A DNA stretch of 64,000 bases, taken from a virus. The stretch is from the IMG/VR virus record IMGVR_UViG_3300048919_000123, positions 1-64,000 of that record; one strand, written 5' to 3'. Below the pieces are notes generated by a model that saw only the letters and a program-made list of their open reading frames with translations, made no database searches and was not told the DNA's origin. The position numbers and the translations under genes are program-made. Position 1 is the stretch's first letter; every line of letters begins with the position of its first letter. Positions 27,698 to 36,646 of this stretch are shown in pieces.

Positions 27698-28182
27698 TGC
27701 GTGGCCGCCGCTCTTGGTGTGGTGATCGGATCACGGTCAGGGATCACACGCGCGATAACGGTGAACGGCATGACGGTTTCCGGCACCAGCTTCAGGTCTT
27801 CCAGCAGGTCTGAGAGGTGGCCGTCTGCCGTTTCCAGCAGACGGTCTGACATCCACAGCCAGCCATCCTTGTCGCTGCGCTGCCCCTCGTTGGAGCCGTC
27901 GGTGTCCTTCTTGAGGATGAACACCTGAGCCATCCTGGCCACGACCCCAGCACAGAAATACTTCGCCATAAGCTTGAGCTTGCGCTTACGGGCCGCCGTG
28001 AAATCCGTCCCTGTTTCATCGGCGATACCTGCCCACACATCCGGCAGAGCCTTGTCCAGCGCAGCGCCGAGGTCGTCATCCAACCCCTGCGCTTCGAGCT
28101 TTTCAGCGTCGATGTCCGTGTCATCCACGGTCAGCACCGCAAGGATCTGCGCGGTGGTGGTCAGGCCGAAGTAGTCAGGCAT
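27694..28182 (-). CDS. head-tail adaptor (gp6-like) candidate
   Basis: This 162-aa, mainly helical protein begins MPDYFGLTTTAQILAVLTV and has the helical, acidic first half of gp6/gp15-type head-tail connector proteins. A basic middle (ARKRKLKLMAKYF) could face DNA or the portal. It lies downstream of the capsid gene in the usual place. Assigned by position and composition. Confidence 0.55.
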   Translation of the reverse strand: MPDYFGLTTTAQILAVLTVDDTDIDAEKLEAQGLDDDLGAALDKALPDVWAGIADETGTDFTAARKRKLKLMAKYFCAGVVARMAQVFILKKDTDGSNEGQRSDKDGWLWMSDRLLETADGHLSDLLEDLKLVPETVMPFTVIARVIPDRDPITTPRAAATQ

Positions 28183-28183
28183 G

Positions 28184-28684
28184 TCAGTCTTCCTTCACTT
28201 CACGCAGCAAACGGGCCTTGATCTGATTCTGCAGCCAGCCGTCGTCCTGCAGGTGCTCGGTCTGGCCGGCGTAGATCCACTTACCCGACGAGGCTTGACG
28301 CATGTCGGAGTGGGTAAGGTTTTCCACCAGAACCAGTTCCAGACGGCGAGGTTTCTTGCCTTCGGCAGTAGCCACAGCATTTTCCTGCGCCACACGCTCA
28401 AGATCGGAAGCAGCACGCTTGTCGGCCTCTTCCTTCTCGGCAGCCAGGCGCAACGCTTCCTTCTCGTCGCGCTCTTTCTGGGCCTGGTCGGCTTCCGCTT
28501 TGGCATCCGCCTCGGCTTTTGCTACACGTTCGGACTCAGCTTTGGCAGCTTCTTCCTCGCGGGCTTTCTGATCGCGAGCTTCCTGCTCTTTACGATCTTC
28601 TTCAGCCTTGGCATCGGCAACGCGCTGAGCTTCCAGCTCTTCAGCGGTAGGTTCTTTTTCGGTATCGGCTTTTTTCAGTGCCAT
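28184..28684 (-). CDS. coiled-coil protein after the capsid gene (FI-like position)
   Basis: This 166-aa protein is about two thirds charged coiled coil (repeated A/E/K, residues 10-105), then a short C-terminal domain (RRLELVLVENLTHSDMRQAS). Lambda has FI, also with a coiled-coil N-terminus, in the same place; FI helps the terminase find the capsid. No sequence match to FI is claimed. Confidence 0.6.
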   Translation of the reverse strand: MALKKADTEKEPTAEELEAQRVADAKAEEDRKEQEARDQKAREEEAAKAESERVAKAEADAKAEADQAQKERDEKEALRLAAEKEEADKRAASDLERVAQENAVATAEGKKPRRLELVLVENLTHSDMRQASSGKWIYAGQTEHLQDDGWLQNQIKARLLREVKED

Positions 28685-28749
28685 GATCCATGATCTCCAG
28701 CTATGTCCAAATGGATGAAAGGCCGCCGAAGCGGCCTTTCAGTTGATGC

Positions 28750-29925
28750 TTAGGCCTCGAGGCTCAGCACCGACCAGGCTTCGTCGTACAGACGGGTAGC
28801 CATTTCGCCATAGTCCACGCGGAAACCGGTGGCTTTGCGCATCACGAACTCTTCGATGGCGTCATACGCCGCCGAGATGTTCACGAAACGCTGGATGGCG
28901 TAGCGCGGGTCGAAGCCAACCAGCAGACCGGCGCCGAACATGTCTGGTTCGAACGGGGTGATGCGTGGTTGGGTCAGGCCCAGGTTCATGCCAGCCCACG
29001 GAGTGGCGATCTTCGAGTTGTCGGTGCCGGTGTTCTTCGGCGCCAGACCTTCGTCGACGTCCAGCGCGGTGTCGATGTCGGTCAACACCTGGCTGATGTT
29101 GGCGGTTTTGCGCATGCTGAACAGCCACTTGATGTAGGCACGCTTGGTGATCACGCCATCAGCAACGATGGACGAGTCAAACTGGCTGGCCTTCAGGATC
29201 GGCAGCGGATCCATGTCCAGGTCAGTATCGCCCAGAACCATGGATTTCAGTTGCTCACCTACGCGACGGATCTTGTCACCGCGCGACTGTGCTTCCATGA
29301 CGATACGCACCAGGTCGATGGTGGTAGCAGCCATGGCTTCGTTCGCGATCATCAGACCAATCGAATTGGTTGGGATCTTGAACGATTTTTGGCCGGTGCT
29401 GATGGAAACCATGGTTTCCGGCAGCGCCATCTGCACGATACGACCGCTGCGGCTGCCTTCAGGCGCCGAAGTGTCGATGATTGGCTGCTCAGCCTTCATG
29501 CCGTTGATGTTGCGACTGGTGGCAATGAAGGATTCCCAGATCGACAGGATGTCAGAACCGTCATCACGCAAGGTGTTGGCGTTCATGGTTTCCAGGATCA
29601 GCTGCGGGTACAGCAGGCGCGCGCCGAGGGAGCTGTCGTTGCCGTCCGGGCGACGGAAGCCGTCAGCCTGGGTCAGGCCGGCGATCTGTGCCATGGTCAG
29701 CGCTGGGCCAACACGCGAGTCCGCATCCATCATGCCGGCGTTGGTCATCATCTGGTCGATCGGGTCGCCCATGGTGACATCAAAGTCGGAAGCCAGGGTA
29801 CGGATGTACTGGCGAAGATCCATGCCAGCGGCAGCGGCCTGGGCGTAAAGCTCGACGTTCGCGTCGAGGCTCTTTTCAACCTGTTTGCCATTGTCGTTGG
29901 CGACGTATTTCAGGGTGCATTGCAT
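28750..29925 (-). CDS. major capsid protein
   Basis: This 391-aa protein is the main head subunit. It resembles the lambda E/GpE class more than HK97. Features are an alpha-helical start, the central RSGRIVQMALPETMVS stretch and the ending FVMRKATGFRVDYGEMATRLYDEAW. I chose the ATG at 29925 because AAGGAA lies 8 bases before it; the longer in-frame start would run into the decoration gene. It lies between the decoration and the FI-like genes, as in lambda. Confidence 0.88.
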   Translation of the reverse strand: MQCTLKYVANDNGKQVEKSLDANVELYAQAAAAGMDLRQYIRTLASDFDVTMGDPIDQMMTNAGMMDADSRVGPALTMAQIAGLTQADGFRRPDGNDSSLGARLLYPQLILETMNANTLRDDGSDILSIWESFIATSRNINGMKAEQPIIDTSAPEGSRSGRIVQMALPETMVSISTGQKSFKIPTNSIGLMIANEAMAATTIDLVRIVMEAQSRGDKIRRVGEQLKSMVLGDTDLDMDPLPILKASQFDSSIVADGVITKRAYIKWLFSMRKTANISQVLTDIDTALDVDEGLAPKNTGTDNSKIATPWAGMNLGLTQPRITPFEPDMFGAGLLVGFDPRYAIQRFVNISAAYDAIEEFVMRKATGFRVDYGEMATRLYDEAWSVLSLEA

Positions 29926-29962
29926 GATTTCGATTCCTTGAAAAATTGGTCGGATTCGGCGA

Positions 29963-30421
29963 TTAACCGACACGTTCCAGGAGGACAGTGGTGCCCGCGG
30001 CGCCGGTGGTGTACACGCGGATCACCTTGTATTTCCAGATTGCCGGGGTGCCTTTCTTCACCTGCGGCAGGCCCTTGGTGCCCAGAGCCAGCTGAGCGCC
30101 AGCAACCACCAGGTCGCCGAACACCAGCGGGGTAGCTACGCCAGCGGCAACCTGCGCTTCAACGCGGAAGCCGGTATCCGGACGCTGCACACCGCCGACA
30201 ACAAAACCATTGGCGGTAGGGCCCTGGTCGATGTTGTCGAGGAACCCTTCCAGCTCGTCACCGTCGGAGGCCAGCACGTAGTTGGACAGTGCGCCCATCT
30301 TCATTGCCTTGCCCACGTCCTTGTCGGTGTAGTTCTGGCCAGCGGCCGAACCCAACTTGGCGGTGACGACGTTCAGGCGCTCAGGAAGAACCACGAGCAC
30401 GTTGAATTTAAAGTCAGCCAT
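29963..30421 (-). CDS. head decoration protein (D-like)
   Basis: This 152-aa protein is beta-rich with a GFVVGGVQRPDTGFRVEAQV core. It stands between the protease/scaffold and the capsid, exactly where lambda D lies. Decoration proteins sit on the outside of the shell and hold it against DNA pressure. Longer than lambda D (110 aa). Confidence 0.78.
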   Translation of the reverse strand: MADFKFNVLVVLPERLNVVTAKLGSAAGQNYTDKDVGKAMKMGALSNYVLASDGDELEGFLDNIDQGPTANGFVVGGVQRPDTGFRVEAQVAAGVATPLVFGDLVVAGAQLALGTKGLPQVKKGTPAIWKYKVIRVYTTGAAGTTVLLERVG

Positions 30422-30433
30422 GACTGATTCTCC

Positions 30434-31030
30434 TTACTTTTTCGCAGCGTTGAGTTGAGTAACTTTTTGGCGCAGGCCGGATGCGAGGGGCTGGGAGGCT
30501 TCCTCGATCGGGGTGTCTTTCGACTTCTGCTCGGTTGGGAACAGCTTGGCCATCTTGTTCTGCAGGTCGTTGAACTGCGTGATGATTTCAGAGGCCGAGT
30601 TTTTCTCAACCTGCGGGCTACCGGTGGCAACCTGCAGTTTTTTGACCGCTTGCTGAGCGACCACAATCAGGGTGTCAGTCTGACCTTTGGCCTCGGTGAG
30701 CGCGCTTTCGGCTTTGGCCAGTCGTTCGGTCAGATCTTCGACCTTGGCTTCCAGCTTGCCGTTTTCCTTGAGTGCGTTGGTCAAGGTTTTGGCGTCGAAA
30801 CCGGTGCCGGTGACTTCAGGGTCATCGCCGTTTTCTTTGTCCGCGGCTTCCTTGGCCAGGCGCTCAGCTTCAGCGTCGTCCTTTTCTTTCTGAGCAGCAG
30901 CTTCCTTATCGGCAGCTTCCTGCAGGGCAGCAACGTCTTTCTCGTACTGCGCCAGCTCAGCTTTGGTGAGCACGTCTTTTGGAGCCGCGCCCGCTTCGAT
31001 CTGAGCGAGTTTTGCTTCGGAGATCTTCAT
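30434..31030 (-). CDS. capsid scaffold protein, nested in-frame start (Nu3-like)
   Basis: An in-frame ATG at 31030 (residue 292 of the long protein) is preceded by AAAAGGAAATTCGAG, a good ribosome site 7 bases upstream. It would give a 198-aa scaffold alone (MKISEAKLAQIEAG...), acidic and coiled coil. Lambda makes Nu3 this way from C. This is inferred from sequence only. Confidence 0.62.
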   Translation of the reverse strand: MKISEAKLAQIEAGAAPKDVLTKAELAQYEKDVAALQEAADKEAAAQKEKDDAEAERLAKEAADKENGDDPEVTGTGFDAKTLTNALKENGKLEAKVEDLTERLAKAESALTEAKGQTDTLIVVAQQAVKKLQVATGSPQVEKNSASEIITQFNDLQNKMAKLFPTEQKSKDTPIEEASQPLASGLRQKVTQLNAAKK

Positions 31031-31903
31031 CTCGAATTTCCTTTTATCGCCAGTAGTGTTTGCGGACGCGCCGCTGTTAATGAGGTCATCCAGAGATGCA
31101 ATCCGGTCGACCAGCCCATTTTTCACGGCCTTCGCTGCGAAAAAGGTTTTACCGTCAGCCCAATCTTTGTAGTCGTCGAGACTCACCTTGCGCTGCGCGG
31201 AAATGTGGTTGAGGAAGAAGGCGTTGGTCTCCTTCAGATTTTCCTGAAGGTACTTCTTGTCCGACTCGCTCAGTTCCTCGTAGGGGTTGCCCACCGCCTT
31301 GAACTCACCTTCCTTGAGGACGGTGAATTTCATGCCGAAATTTTCTTCGGTGTTGGCCAGGGTGCGCACCACGGCGATCACGCCAATGGAGCCGACTTCG
31401 GCCATCTTGCTGGCTGTCACCCGGTCAGCGCTGGACATGATCCAGTAGCTGGCAGAGAACGACGCGCTGTCAGTGTGGGCGCGGATCTGCATGCCATTCT
31501 GTTGCATGCGGGCCATCTGCTCAGTCACGGTGTTCAGGCCGCTGACCGCGCCACCGCCACTGTTGTGGTCGAAGATCACGTCGGTGTGGCCCGACTCAGC
31601 CAGGATCGCCAGCGCGTCGTTGATCGCCTCGTAGCTGGTGATCTCACCGGGGAACCACTGGTGGTAGCGGCGGTACGACGGGGTCAGAGATCCGTGGATC
31701 TTCAGCACCGCAGTTTCACCTACTTTTTCCAGCAGATACAGGCCCTTACGGCGAGTATTTACACCGAAATCTGGGTCGAGTTCTTCGCGGTCTTCGTCAT
31801 ACGGGTAGTTGGAGTACGCCTCTTTGTCGAAGGTGTACTTCATCTCGTAGCTGCACCACGCCTCGTAGGCCTTCTCGTTGCCCAGCCAAATTTCTACTGC
31901 CAT
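30434..31903 (-). CDS. head maturation protease (S49/ClpP type) fused to scaffold
   Basis: This 489-aa protein has an N-terminal S49 (SppA-like) serine protease domain (residues 1-275) with HTDSASFSASYWIMSSADRV (probable nucleophile Ser150) and AEVGSIGVIAVV. An alanine- and glutamate-rich coiled-coil scaffold domain follows (292-489). This is the arrangement of lambda C and the nested Nu3. It removes the scaffold before packaging. I chose the ATG at 31903 with GGAG 7 bases upstream. Confidence 0.88.
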   Translation of the reverse strand: MAVEIWLGNEKAYEAWCSYEMKYTFDKEAYSNYPYDEDREELDPDFGVNTRRKGLYLLEKVGETAVLKIHGSLTPSYRRYHQWFPGEITSYEAINDALAILAESGHTDVIFDHNSGGGAVSGLNTVTEQMARMQQNGMQIRAHTDSASFSASYWIMSSADRVTASKMAEVGSIGVIAVVRTLANTEENFGMKFTVLKEGEFKAVGNPYEELSESDKKYLQENLKETNAFFLNHISAQRKVSLDDYKDWADGKTFFAAKAVKNGLVDRIASLDDLINSGASANTTGDKRKFEMKISEAKLAQIEAGAAPKDVLTKAELAQYEKDVAALQEAADKEAAAQKEKDDAEAERLAKEAADKENGDDPEVTGTGFDAKTLTNALKENGKLEAKVEDLTERLAKAESALTEAKGQTDTLIVVAQQAVKKLQVATGSPQVEKNSASEIITQFNDLQNKMAKLFPTEQKSKDTPIEEASQPLASGLRQKVTQLNAAKK

Positions 31904-31913
31904 GCCAGGCTCC

Positions 31914-33377
31914 TTATTGGTCTGCACCACCGGTCTGTGCCGGGGTGTCTGGCGCCAGTGCCGCGCCGGTCGATGATGTGCGATCGGTTGCCGTCGCGTC
32001 GGAGGCAGCCTTGGCGTAGAAGTGGGTTCCCGCCAGCAAAGCCTGCAATCCTTGAGGCCGGATGCCGAGTTCCCAGCAAGCGTGCGCGTCGTTGATCACA
32101 CCAAAGCTGAGCAGCTCCAGCACGCGCTTCTGGCGAGTGCCGAGGTAGGCTTCCAGCTCGATCTCCGGACGCAGGTTGATCGGTAAAAATTCGAAGGCGA
32201 CATAGCCGTCTACGCCATACAGCCGGCAGGCCAGGGTCAGCGCGCGGGACATCACCTCTTCCACCGGCGGGCGAGTGCCTTGCACCACCTGCAGGTAGAT
32301 CAGCGTCTCGGCATTGGACAGACCCTGGCCGCCCGATGCGCGCAGCCCGGACACAGAGGCCGGGGTCTTCAGCGAAGCACCGAGCATGTTGCCCAGCGTG
32401 GTCAGCATCGAGCTGTAGTCGGCCTTGTTGCCGCCGGTGTCCTTGACGTCGTAGACCACGCTGTCGTAGGTCACCACCGCATCTTCCGGCTCCAGGCCCG
32501 CCAGTGCTTCCTGCACTTCCTGCAGCACCTGGTTGAACAGCTCGCCCATTTTCTTCGGGTCGTTGCGGGTCTTCTCGTCGGCAGCCTTGCTGATCTTCTC
32601 GCTGACAATGGTCGCGATCAGACGGCTATGCCCGGTGCGGTTCAGCGCCCGGTGCATGTCTTCGATGAACCCGTTGAAGTTCATGACCTGTGACAGACCC
32701 GGGCGCAGCAAGCTGACCGAGTAGGCTTCGTCTGGGTTGCGGTTATGTTCGGAGATGAACACCGTGGGGATGTTCAGAACAATGTCACCGCCGTCCTGAG
32801 TGGGGTAGCGCCCTCCTTGGCCATCAGCTTCCCATTCCACTGTCGAGTAACCGATCGGCACCAGCCGCTCGGGCCCGAACTCTGCATCCAGCACAAGCTC
32901 AAGACCACAACCCCCTGTCGTGATCACATCCGTTTGAGTGCTCGACAACAGCGACTGCATCCCTGGCTTATCGTTGTATCCCTTGCTGTAATCATGCAGC
33001 GTCGAGAATCGATCCATGATGCTGTAAGCCAGTGCCATGACCTCGGTGCTCATCATGCCCGTGGAGTCATAGCCGGCGAGTCTGAAGCCTGCACCTACCG
33101 AGATGGCCGCCATCGAGTTCGCCGCCGAGCTGAACATCCCGTCTTCACGGGTCAGCAGGCGGATGATTTCGTTGACGTCGGTGCGGGAGCTGATGTTGTT
33201 GATCGCGTTCTGGTTGAACGTTTTCAACGTGTTGGTGATTGCAGACCCTTTTTTCTGGTCTGAGCCTGGGCGCTTGGCACGCGCTTTACCTGCGAGATTT
33301 CGGGTCGGCAAGATCACGTCGGCACCCGTCGCGGCGTACCTCGATCCTTTCGTGCCCGGTGTCTGCTTGGTAGCCAT
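31914..33377 (-). CDS. portal protein
   Basis: This 487-aa protein forms the twelve-fold DNA gate at one head corner. It has the family's basic N-terminus, the central ASLKTPASVSGLRASGGQGLS region and a helical stem-like C-terminal part, ending in a flexible Thr/Ala-rich tail. It ends 11 bases before the protease start. Some 100 bases upstream carry palindrome copy 2 and the end of the terminase gene. Confidence 0.85.
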   Translation of the reverse strand: MATKQTPGTKGSRYAATGADVILPTRNLAGKARAKRPGSDQKKGSAITNTLKTFNQNAINNISSRTDVNEIIRLLTREDGMFSSAANSMAAISVGAGFRLAGYDSTGMMSTEVMALAYSIMDRFSTLHDYSKGYNDKPGMQSLLSSTQTDVITTGGCGLELVLDAEFGPERLVPIGYSTVEWEADGQGGRYPTQDGGDIVLNIPTVFISEHNRNPDEAYSVSLLRPGLSQVMNFNGFIEDMHRALNRTGHSRLIATIVSEKISKAADEKTRNDPKKMGELFNQVLQEVQEALAGLEPEDAVVTYDSVVYDVKDTGGNKADYSSMLTTLGNMLGASLKTPASVSGLRASGGQGLSNAETLIYLQVVQGTRPPVEEVMSRALTLACRLYGVDGYVAFEFLPINLRPEIELEAYLGTRQKRVLELLSFGVINDAHACWELGIRPQGLQALLAGTHFYAKAASDATATDRTSSTGAALAPDTPAQTGGADQ

Positions 33378-33478
33378 GCCGTATCGTCTTCCCTAGAGAT
33401 GGCGCGAGTTTAGTTGGCCAACGGCCTGAAATACAAGGGTTCTTTTCTCGCTACTTAACGCGATACTTGAAGTACATA

Positions 33479-33508
33479 GGGATAACTCGCTGCTTAGCGA
33501 GTTATCCC
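33479..33508 (-). repeat. dispersed palindrome, copy 2 (13-bp perfect stem)
   Basis: GGGATAACTCGCT-GCTT-AGCGAGTTATCCC: both arms are exact complements of 13 bases. It includes the terminase stop codon and lies 102 bases upstream of the portal start on the minus strand. A second, imperfect copy (CTCGCT-ACTTA-ACGCGA) follows at about 33448-33463. The longest member of the family. Confidence 0.7.
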
Positions 33509-35287
33509 CTTGCGTTTAGCAAACCCGAACATTCCCTGCAGGACGTGCTGGATCTCACCCTCTTCCGGCTTTTCCACCACAGCGCTGCCGAGTTTCACCT
33601 TCGACGTGCCTGGCATCACGCCGACCACGCTGTGGTCTTCGAACTGGTCGCAGGCGATGGCCGCGATGTTGGCGTAGTTCAGCGCGTGCACCCAGTGATC
33701 CTGCTTGTTGGTCTTGATGAACTTCTCGGTGATCTGCCCATCGTTGCCGCGCTCGCGCACCTTCTTGGTGGTCTCCAGATGCTTGAACAGCTCGATGCGC
33801 AAATCATCCCTGTGCGGGTAGTGGCACTCGCCCGCGTTGTGCTGGTTCAGCAGCAGGGTCAGGGTCTTCGTCCGGTCAGCGTTGATCACCTCGCCCTCGG
33901 TCTTCTCCACGATCGGCAGGAAGCCTGGCAGGTTGCTGACGTAGACCACCGCCTGGATGCCGTGGCGCGCGTTCACCAGCATGTTCACCAGTGTGATGTC
34001 GGGGCCGGCGTCGATGCACAGCTTGCGCATGTTGAAGAAGTCGTAGCGCTCCAGCACCTTCTCGTAGGCGGGGTCGCTTTTGGTGTTGGCGATCTTCTCC
34101 ATCCACACGACGTGCCAGCCACCCGGCACCTTCACCTTCACCACGAAGTGCAGGATCTTGCCGATGTCCATGCCGCCGACGGTGCCGCACGGGATGATGC
34201 ACTGGTTGAAGATCCACAGGTCGACGTCACAGGTCTTGGTGCGGTGCTCGGCGGTGACGATGAAGCTGTTTTCCGAGTCGGAGAAGGGCAGCCCGAGCAC
34301 GAAGTTGAAGAAGTCGGACTTCAGCGGGTAGGCCTCGAACTGGGCGAAGATGTTCGGCGGCGTGTTGTACTTCGGCACGTCCCACGGGTTCACCTGGTAG
34401 CTGTGGTTCCAGTTGTCCGGCTTCTTCGCCACCCACTGGCGCCGCGCCGGGTTGACCAGCGATGGCCACAGATCCTTGTGGCAGGACGGGCAGCGCATCC
34501 ACGCTGTCTGCACGTCGATGCGTTCGTCATCGAGGTTGTCCCGGCCGAACTCCAGCAGCGACTTGTCCCAGCCTGGCAGGATCATATCTTCGAGGAAACT
34601 CGGGTTCACCCAGGTCTCGCAGCGCTCGCACTTGCACATGTAGTAACGCTGGTCGCCGGCCTGAAAGCCGACGTCGATGCCGAAGCCATCCACCGTCGGC
34701 GTGGAGAATCGATAGCGGTAGCCACGGTTGCCTTGGGCATCGACGGTCTTGGCGTGTCGGATACGGGAGTTCAGCTTGCCGAGCACGACCTCGTTGGAGA
34801 AGTCGGTTTCGTCGGAGATGATCATCTCGGCCGGTACGGAAATCGCCGCGTTGGCGCCGTAGGTGCCGATGATGTACAGGAAGTTGCGGCCGATCTTCTT
34901 CATGCCCGCCGCGTCGGAGCCGGCCTTGACCAGCGCCGAGTAGAACTCGCTCTGCTCCACGGCGCCGTCGATCCGGTCTTTGGAAAACTTGGTGGCCATC
35001 TCCTTGGTCGGCTGGCTGAACATCACCCGGATGTTCTTCATCACCGCAAGGATCGCCAGGGTCTTCTGCACCATCATCTCGGTCAGGCCGACCTGCGAGC
35101 ACTTGCGCACGTCGATCCGCTGCGAGGTGTCCTTCACGATATCGATCTGAAATTCGTGGTCGTCGAAGGAGAACTTCTCCCCCTCGACCATCCCGTATTT
35201 CAAGATGGTCTGATCCAGTTCCTTCATGCCCTCTTCGCGGCTGAGGGCCATTCTGAACCGTTCTGCTACCGATCCCTGGTCGCTCAA
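33494..35287 (-). CDS. terminase large subunit (GpA-like)
   Basis: This 597-aa protein packages DNA. An N-terminal ATPase has the deviant Walker A KCSQVGLTE (near residue 83) and Walker B MIISDETD. Zinc-type cysteine pairs CKCERC and CPSC lie mid-protein. A C-terminal nuclease domain has GGMDIGKILHF with the first catalytic Asp. The class is that of lambda A, which cuts cos ends. Its stop lies inside palindrome copy 2. Confidence 0.92.
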   Translation of the reverse strand: MSDQGSVAERFRMALSREEGMKELDQTILKYGMVEGEKFSFDDHEFQIDIVKDTSQRIDVRKCSQVGLTEMMVQKTLAILAVMKNIRVMFSQPTKEMATKFSKDRIDGAVEQSEFYSALVKAGSDAAGMKKIGRNFLYIIGTYGANAAISVPAEMIISDETDFSNEVVLGKLNSRIRHAKTVDAQGNRGYRYRFSTPTVDGFGIDVGFQAGDQRYYMCKCERCETWVNPSFLEDMILPGWDKSLLEFGRDNLDDERIDVQTAWMRCPSCHKDLWPSLVNPARRQWVAKKPDNWNHSYQVNPWDVPKYNTPPNIFAQFEAYPLKSDFFNFVLGLPFSDSENSFIVTAEHRTKTCDVDLWIFNQCIIPCGTVGGMDIGKILHFVVKVKVPGGWHVVWMEKIANTKSDPAYEKVLERYDFFNMRKLCIDAGPDITLVNMLVNARHGIQAVVYVSNLPGFLPIVEKTEGEVINADRTKTLTLLLNQHNAGECHYPHRDDLRIELFKHLETTKKVRERGNDGQITEKFIKTNKQDHWVHALNYANIAAIACDQFEDHSVVGVMPGTSKVKLGSAVVEKPEEGEIQHVLQGMFGFAKRKGITR

Positions 35288-35292
35288 AGTCG

Positions 35293-35721
35293 TTATTCCT
35301 TTGGAGGTCTTGGCTGAGGCTCTCGGTGGAGAATGCCGGTGGGTTCACCCATCAGGGCGAAGGGTGCTTTACTCAAGAATCCGCCGCAGGCGTACCCTTC
35401 CTTTAGCTTTTGCGAGATGAAGTCGATGTCGAGCTGCGACACACTTGACCGGTGTCTGCTCAGGATCTCGGTCACTTCGGCGACGTCGTCCTGCATCTTG
35501 CGCTGTTTGATCTCGTTCAGCTCGTAGGACGCCACCTTGGCTTTGAGCATCGCCATCTGCTCGGACATCGCCTGAAGGATCTCCGGGGTGATCTCCTGGT
35601 ACTGGGTGCCCGCGTCGATGGTGTCGCTGTAGCGCCGCCCCGGGTAGATAATTGGCCCGACCTCGACGAACAGCTTGCGACCGAACAGCCCGCCGGTCTT
35701 GAATCGCCCTGTCCATTTCAT
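35293..35721 (-). CDS. hypothetical protein between candidate TerS and TerL
   Basis: This 142-aa protein starts MKWTGRFKTGGLFG at 35721, in the stop of the upstream gene (ATGA). It has a helical middle (EITPEILQAMSEQMAMLKAKVA) and a basic-polar second half. Not recognised; location between packaging genes suggests a packaging or head-completion role. Confidence 0.6.
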   Translation of the reverse strand: MKWTGRFKTGGLFGRKLFVEVGPIIYPGRRYSDTIDAGTQYQEITPEILQAMSEQMAMLKAKVASYELNEIKQRKMQDDVAEVTEILSRHRSSVSQLDIDFISQKLKEGYACGGFLSKAPFALMGEPTGILHREPQPRPPKE

Positions 35722-36356
35722 TTGAGTTCCCTCGCGGCTTTGCGCTCTTCTTCCTCGAGGAGCAGCAGCACCTCGTCCTGTTTGTCCCGGGGCAGCGACT
35801 CCACCACCTTCATCAGGCTCATCTCCAGGCGCTGCACGCGAGCCAGGGTGATGACCTTCGGCAGATCCTTGACCAGCATGCCGATCACTTTCATGGACAT
35901 ATTCAGCGCGTCCTTCACGCCGATGTCCAGACCGTGGTTGTGTTTGGCAGTGCCGTCCGGGTTCACCACTCGTTGGCACACCGCGTCGATCAGCGCCAGC
36001 TGCTGCTTGAACGTGACCAGCACCGACGCATCCAGCCCGGCCATCTGCGCCACCAGCGCGCGCTTGCTGCTGGCCGGCATGGCTTCGATCAGGTGCAGCA
36101 GCACCGGCTCGGGCAGCATGTCGTTCTTCATCTGCATGCAGATCAGTTCGATGGCGTCGAACGCTTCCCGGTCGCCCCATTTGAGCGTGGCCATGTTCGT
36201 GACTTCCACCGGCCGCGCCATCGGCTTATACGTCTTCGGGTGCACGCTGTCTGGCGCCAAGGCTTCAGGGGTCGGATCCCAGCCAGGGTCTCCCTCACCG
36301 AGGGTGATGCCTGGCGTGGCTGGATCAGATGTCGTGGCAATGCGTCGGCTGGCCAT
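35718..36356 (-). CDS. candidate terminase small subunit
   Basis: This 212-aa protein has a flexible N-terminus followed by mostly helical sequence and an acidic end (KQDEVLLLLEEEERKAARELK). No helix-turn-helix is evident by eye. Being the second gene of the late operon, just after the HU-like gene and one gene before TerL, it is the best candidate for the cos-recognition subunit. It could also be an unrelated packaging factor. Confidence 0.45.
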   Translation of the reverse strand: MASRRIATTSDPATPGITLGEGDPGWDPTPEALAPDSVHPKTYKPMARPVEVTNMATLKWGDREAFDAIELICMQMKNDMLPEPVLLHLIEAMPASSKRALVAQMAGLDASVLVTFKQQLALIDAVCQRVVNPDGTAKHNHGLDIGVKDALNMSMKVIGMLVKDLPKVITLARVQRLEMSLMKVVESLPRDKQDEVLLLLEEEERKAARELK

Positions 36357-36646
36357 CAGTAATCAACCTCCACCACCAGCAGTTTGGAGGGGGTGAAGTG
36401 CAGCAGCTCTCGGCTCGGGATCACCACTGGGCTGCCCTGGATTGGCTTGGTGTTGACCCGGGCCTTGTGGTGGCGCATCTCGAACTTGCCGAACTCGCGC
36501 AGGGTGAGTTTGTCGCGGTCGGTGGCCAGCTGAACGATTCCCTGCAGGACGGTTTCGACGTAGACCTTCGCTTCCTTCTTGGTGATCTGGCAGTTTTCGG
36601 CCACCAGCGCGATCAGGTCTTGGATGTTGGCAGTTGGGCTTGGCAT
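36356..36646 (-). CDS. HU/IHF-family DNA-bending protein
   Basis: This 96-aa protein has the HU/IHF signature: two helices (NIQDLIALVAENCQITKKEA), then LREFGKFEMRHHKARVNTKP, the beta-arm that enters the minor groove, and VIPSRELLHFTPSKLL at the end. The expected RNP tip is replaced by RVNTKP. Lambda uses host IHF at cos; a phage copy at the head of the packaging operon could supply this function. Confidence 0.85.
   Translation of the reverse strand: MPSPTANIQDLIALVAENCQITKKEAKVYVETVLQGIVQLATDRDKLTLREFGKFEMRHHKARVNTKPIQGSPVVIPSRELLHFTPSKLLVVEVDY

Noticed and set aside
33477-33487. TAGGGATAAC, the same as the left half of the I-SceI homing endonuclease site
   Set aside because: Only half of the 18-bp site is present and it is part of the palindrome; no intron or homing endonuclease is near.
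33467-35317. 616-aa open frame on the plus strand
   Set aside because: Antisense to the large terminase, whose motifs are intact; no start signal.
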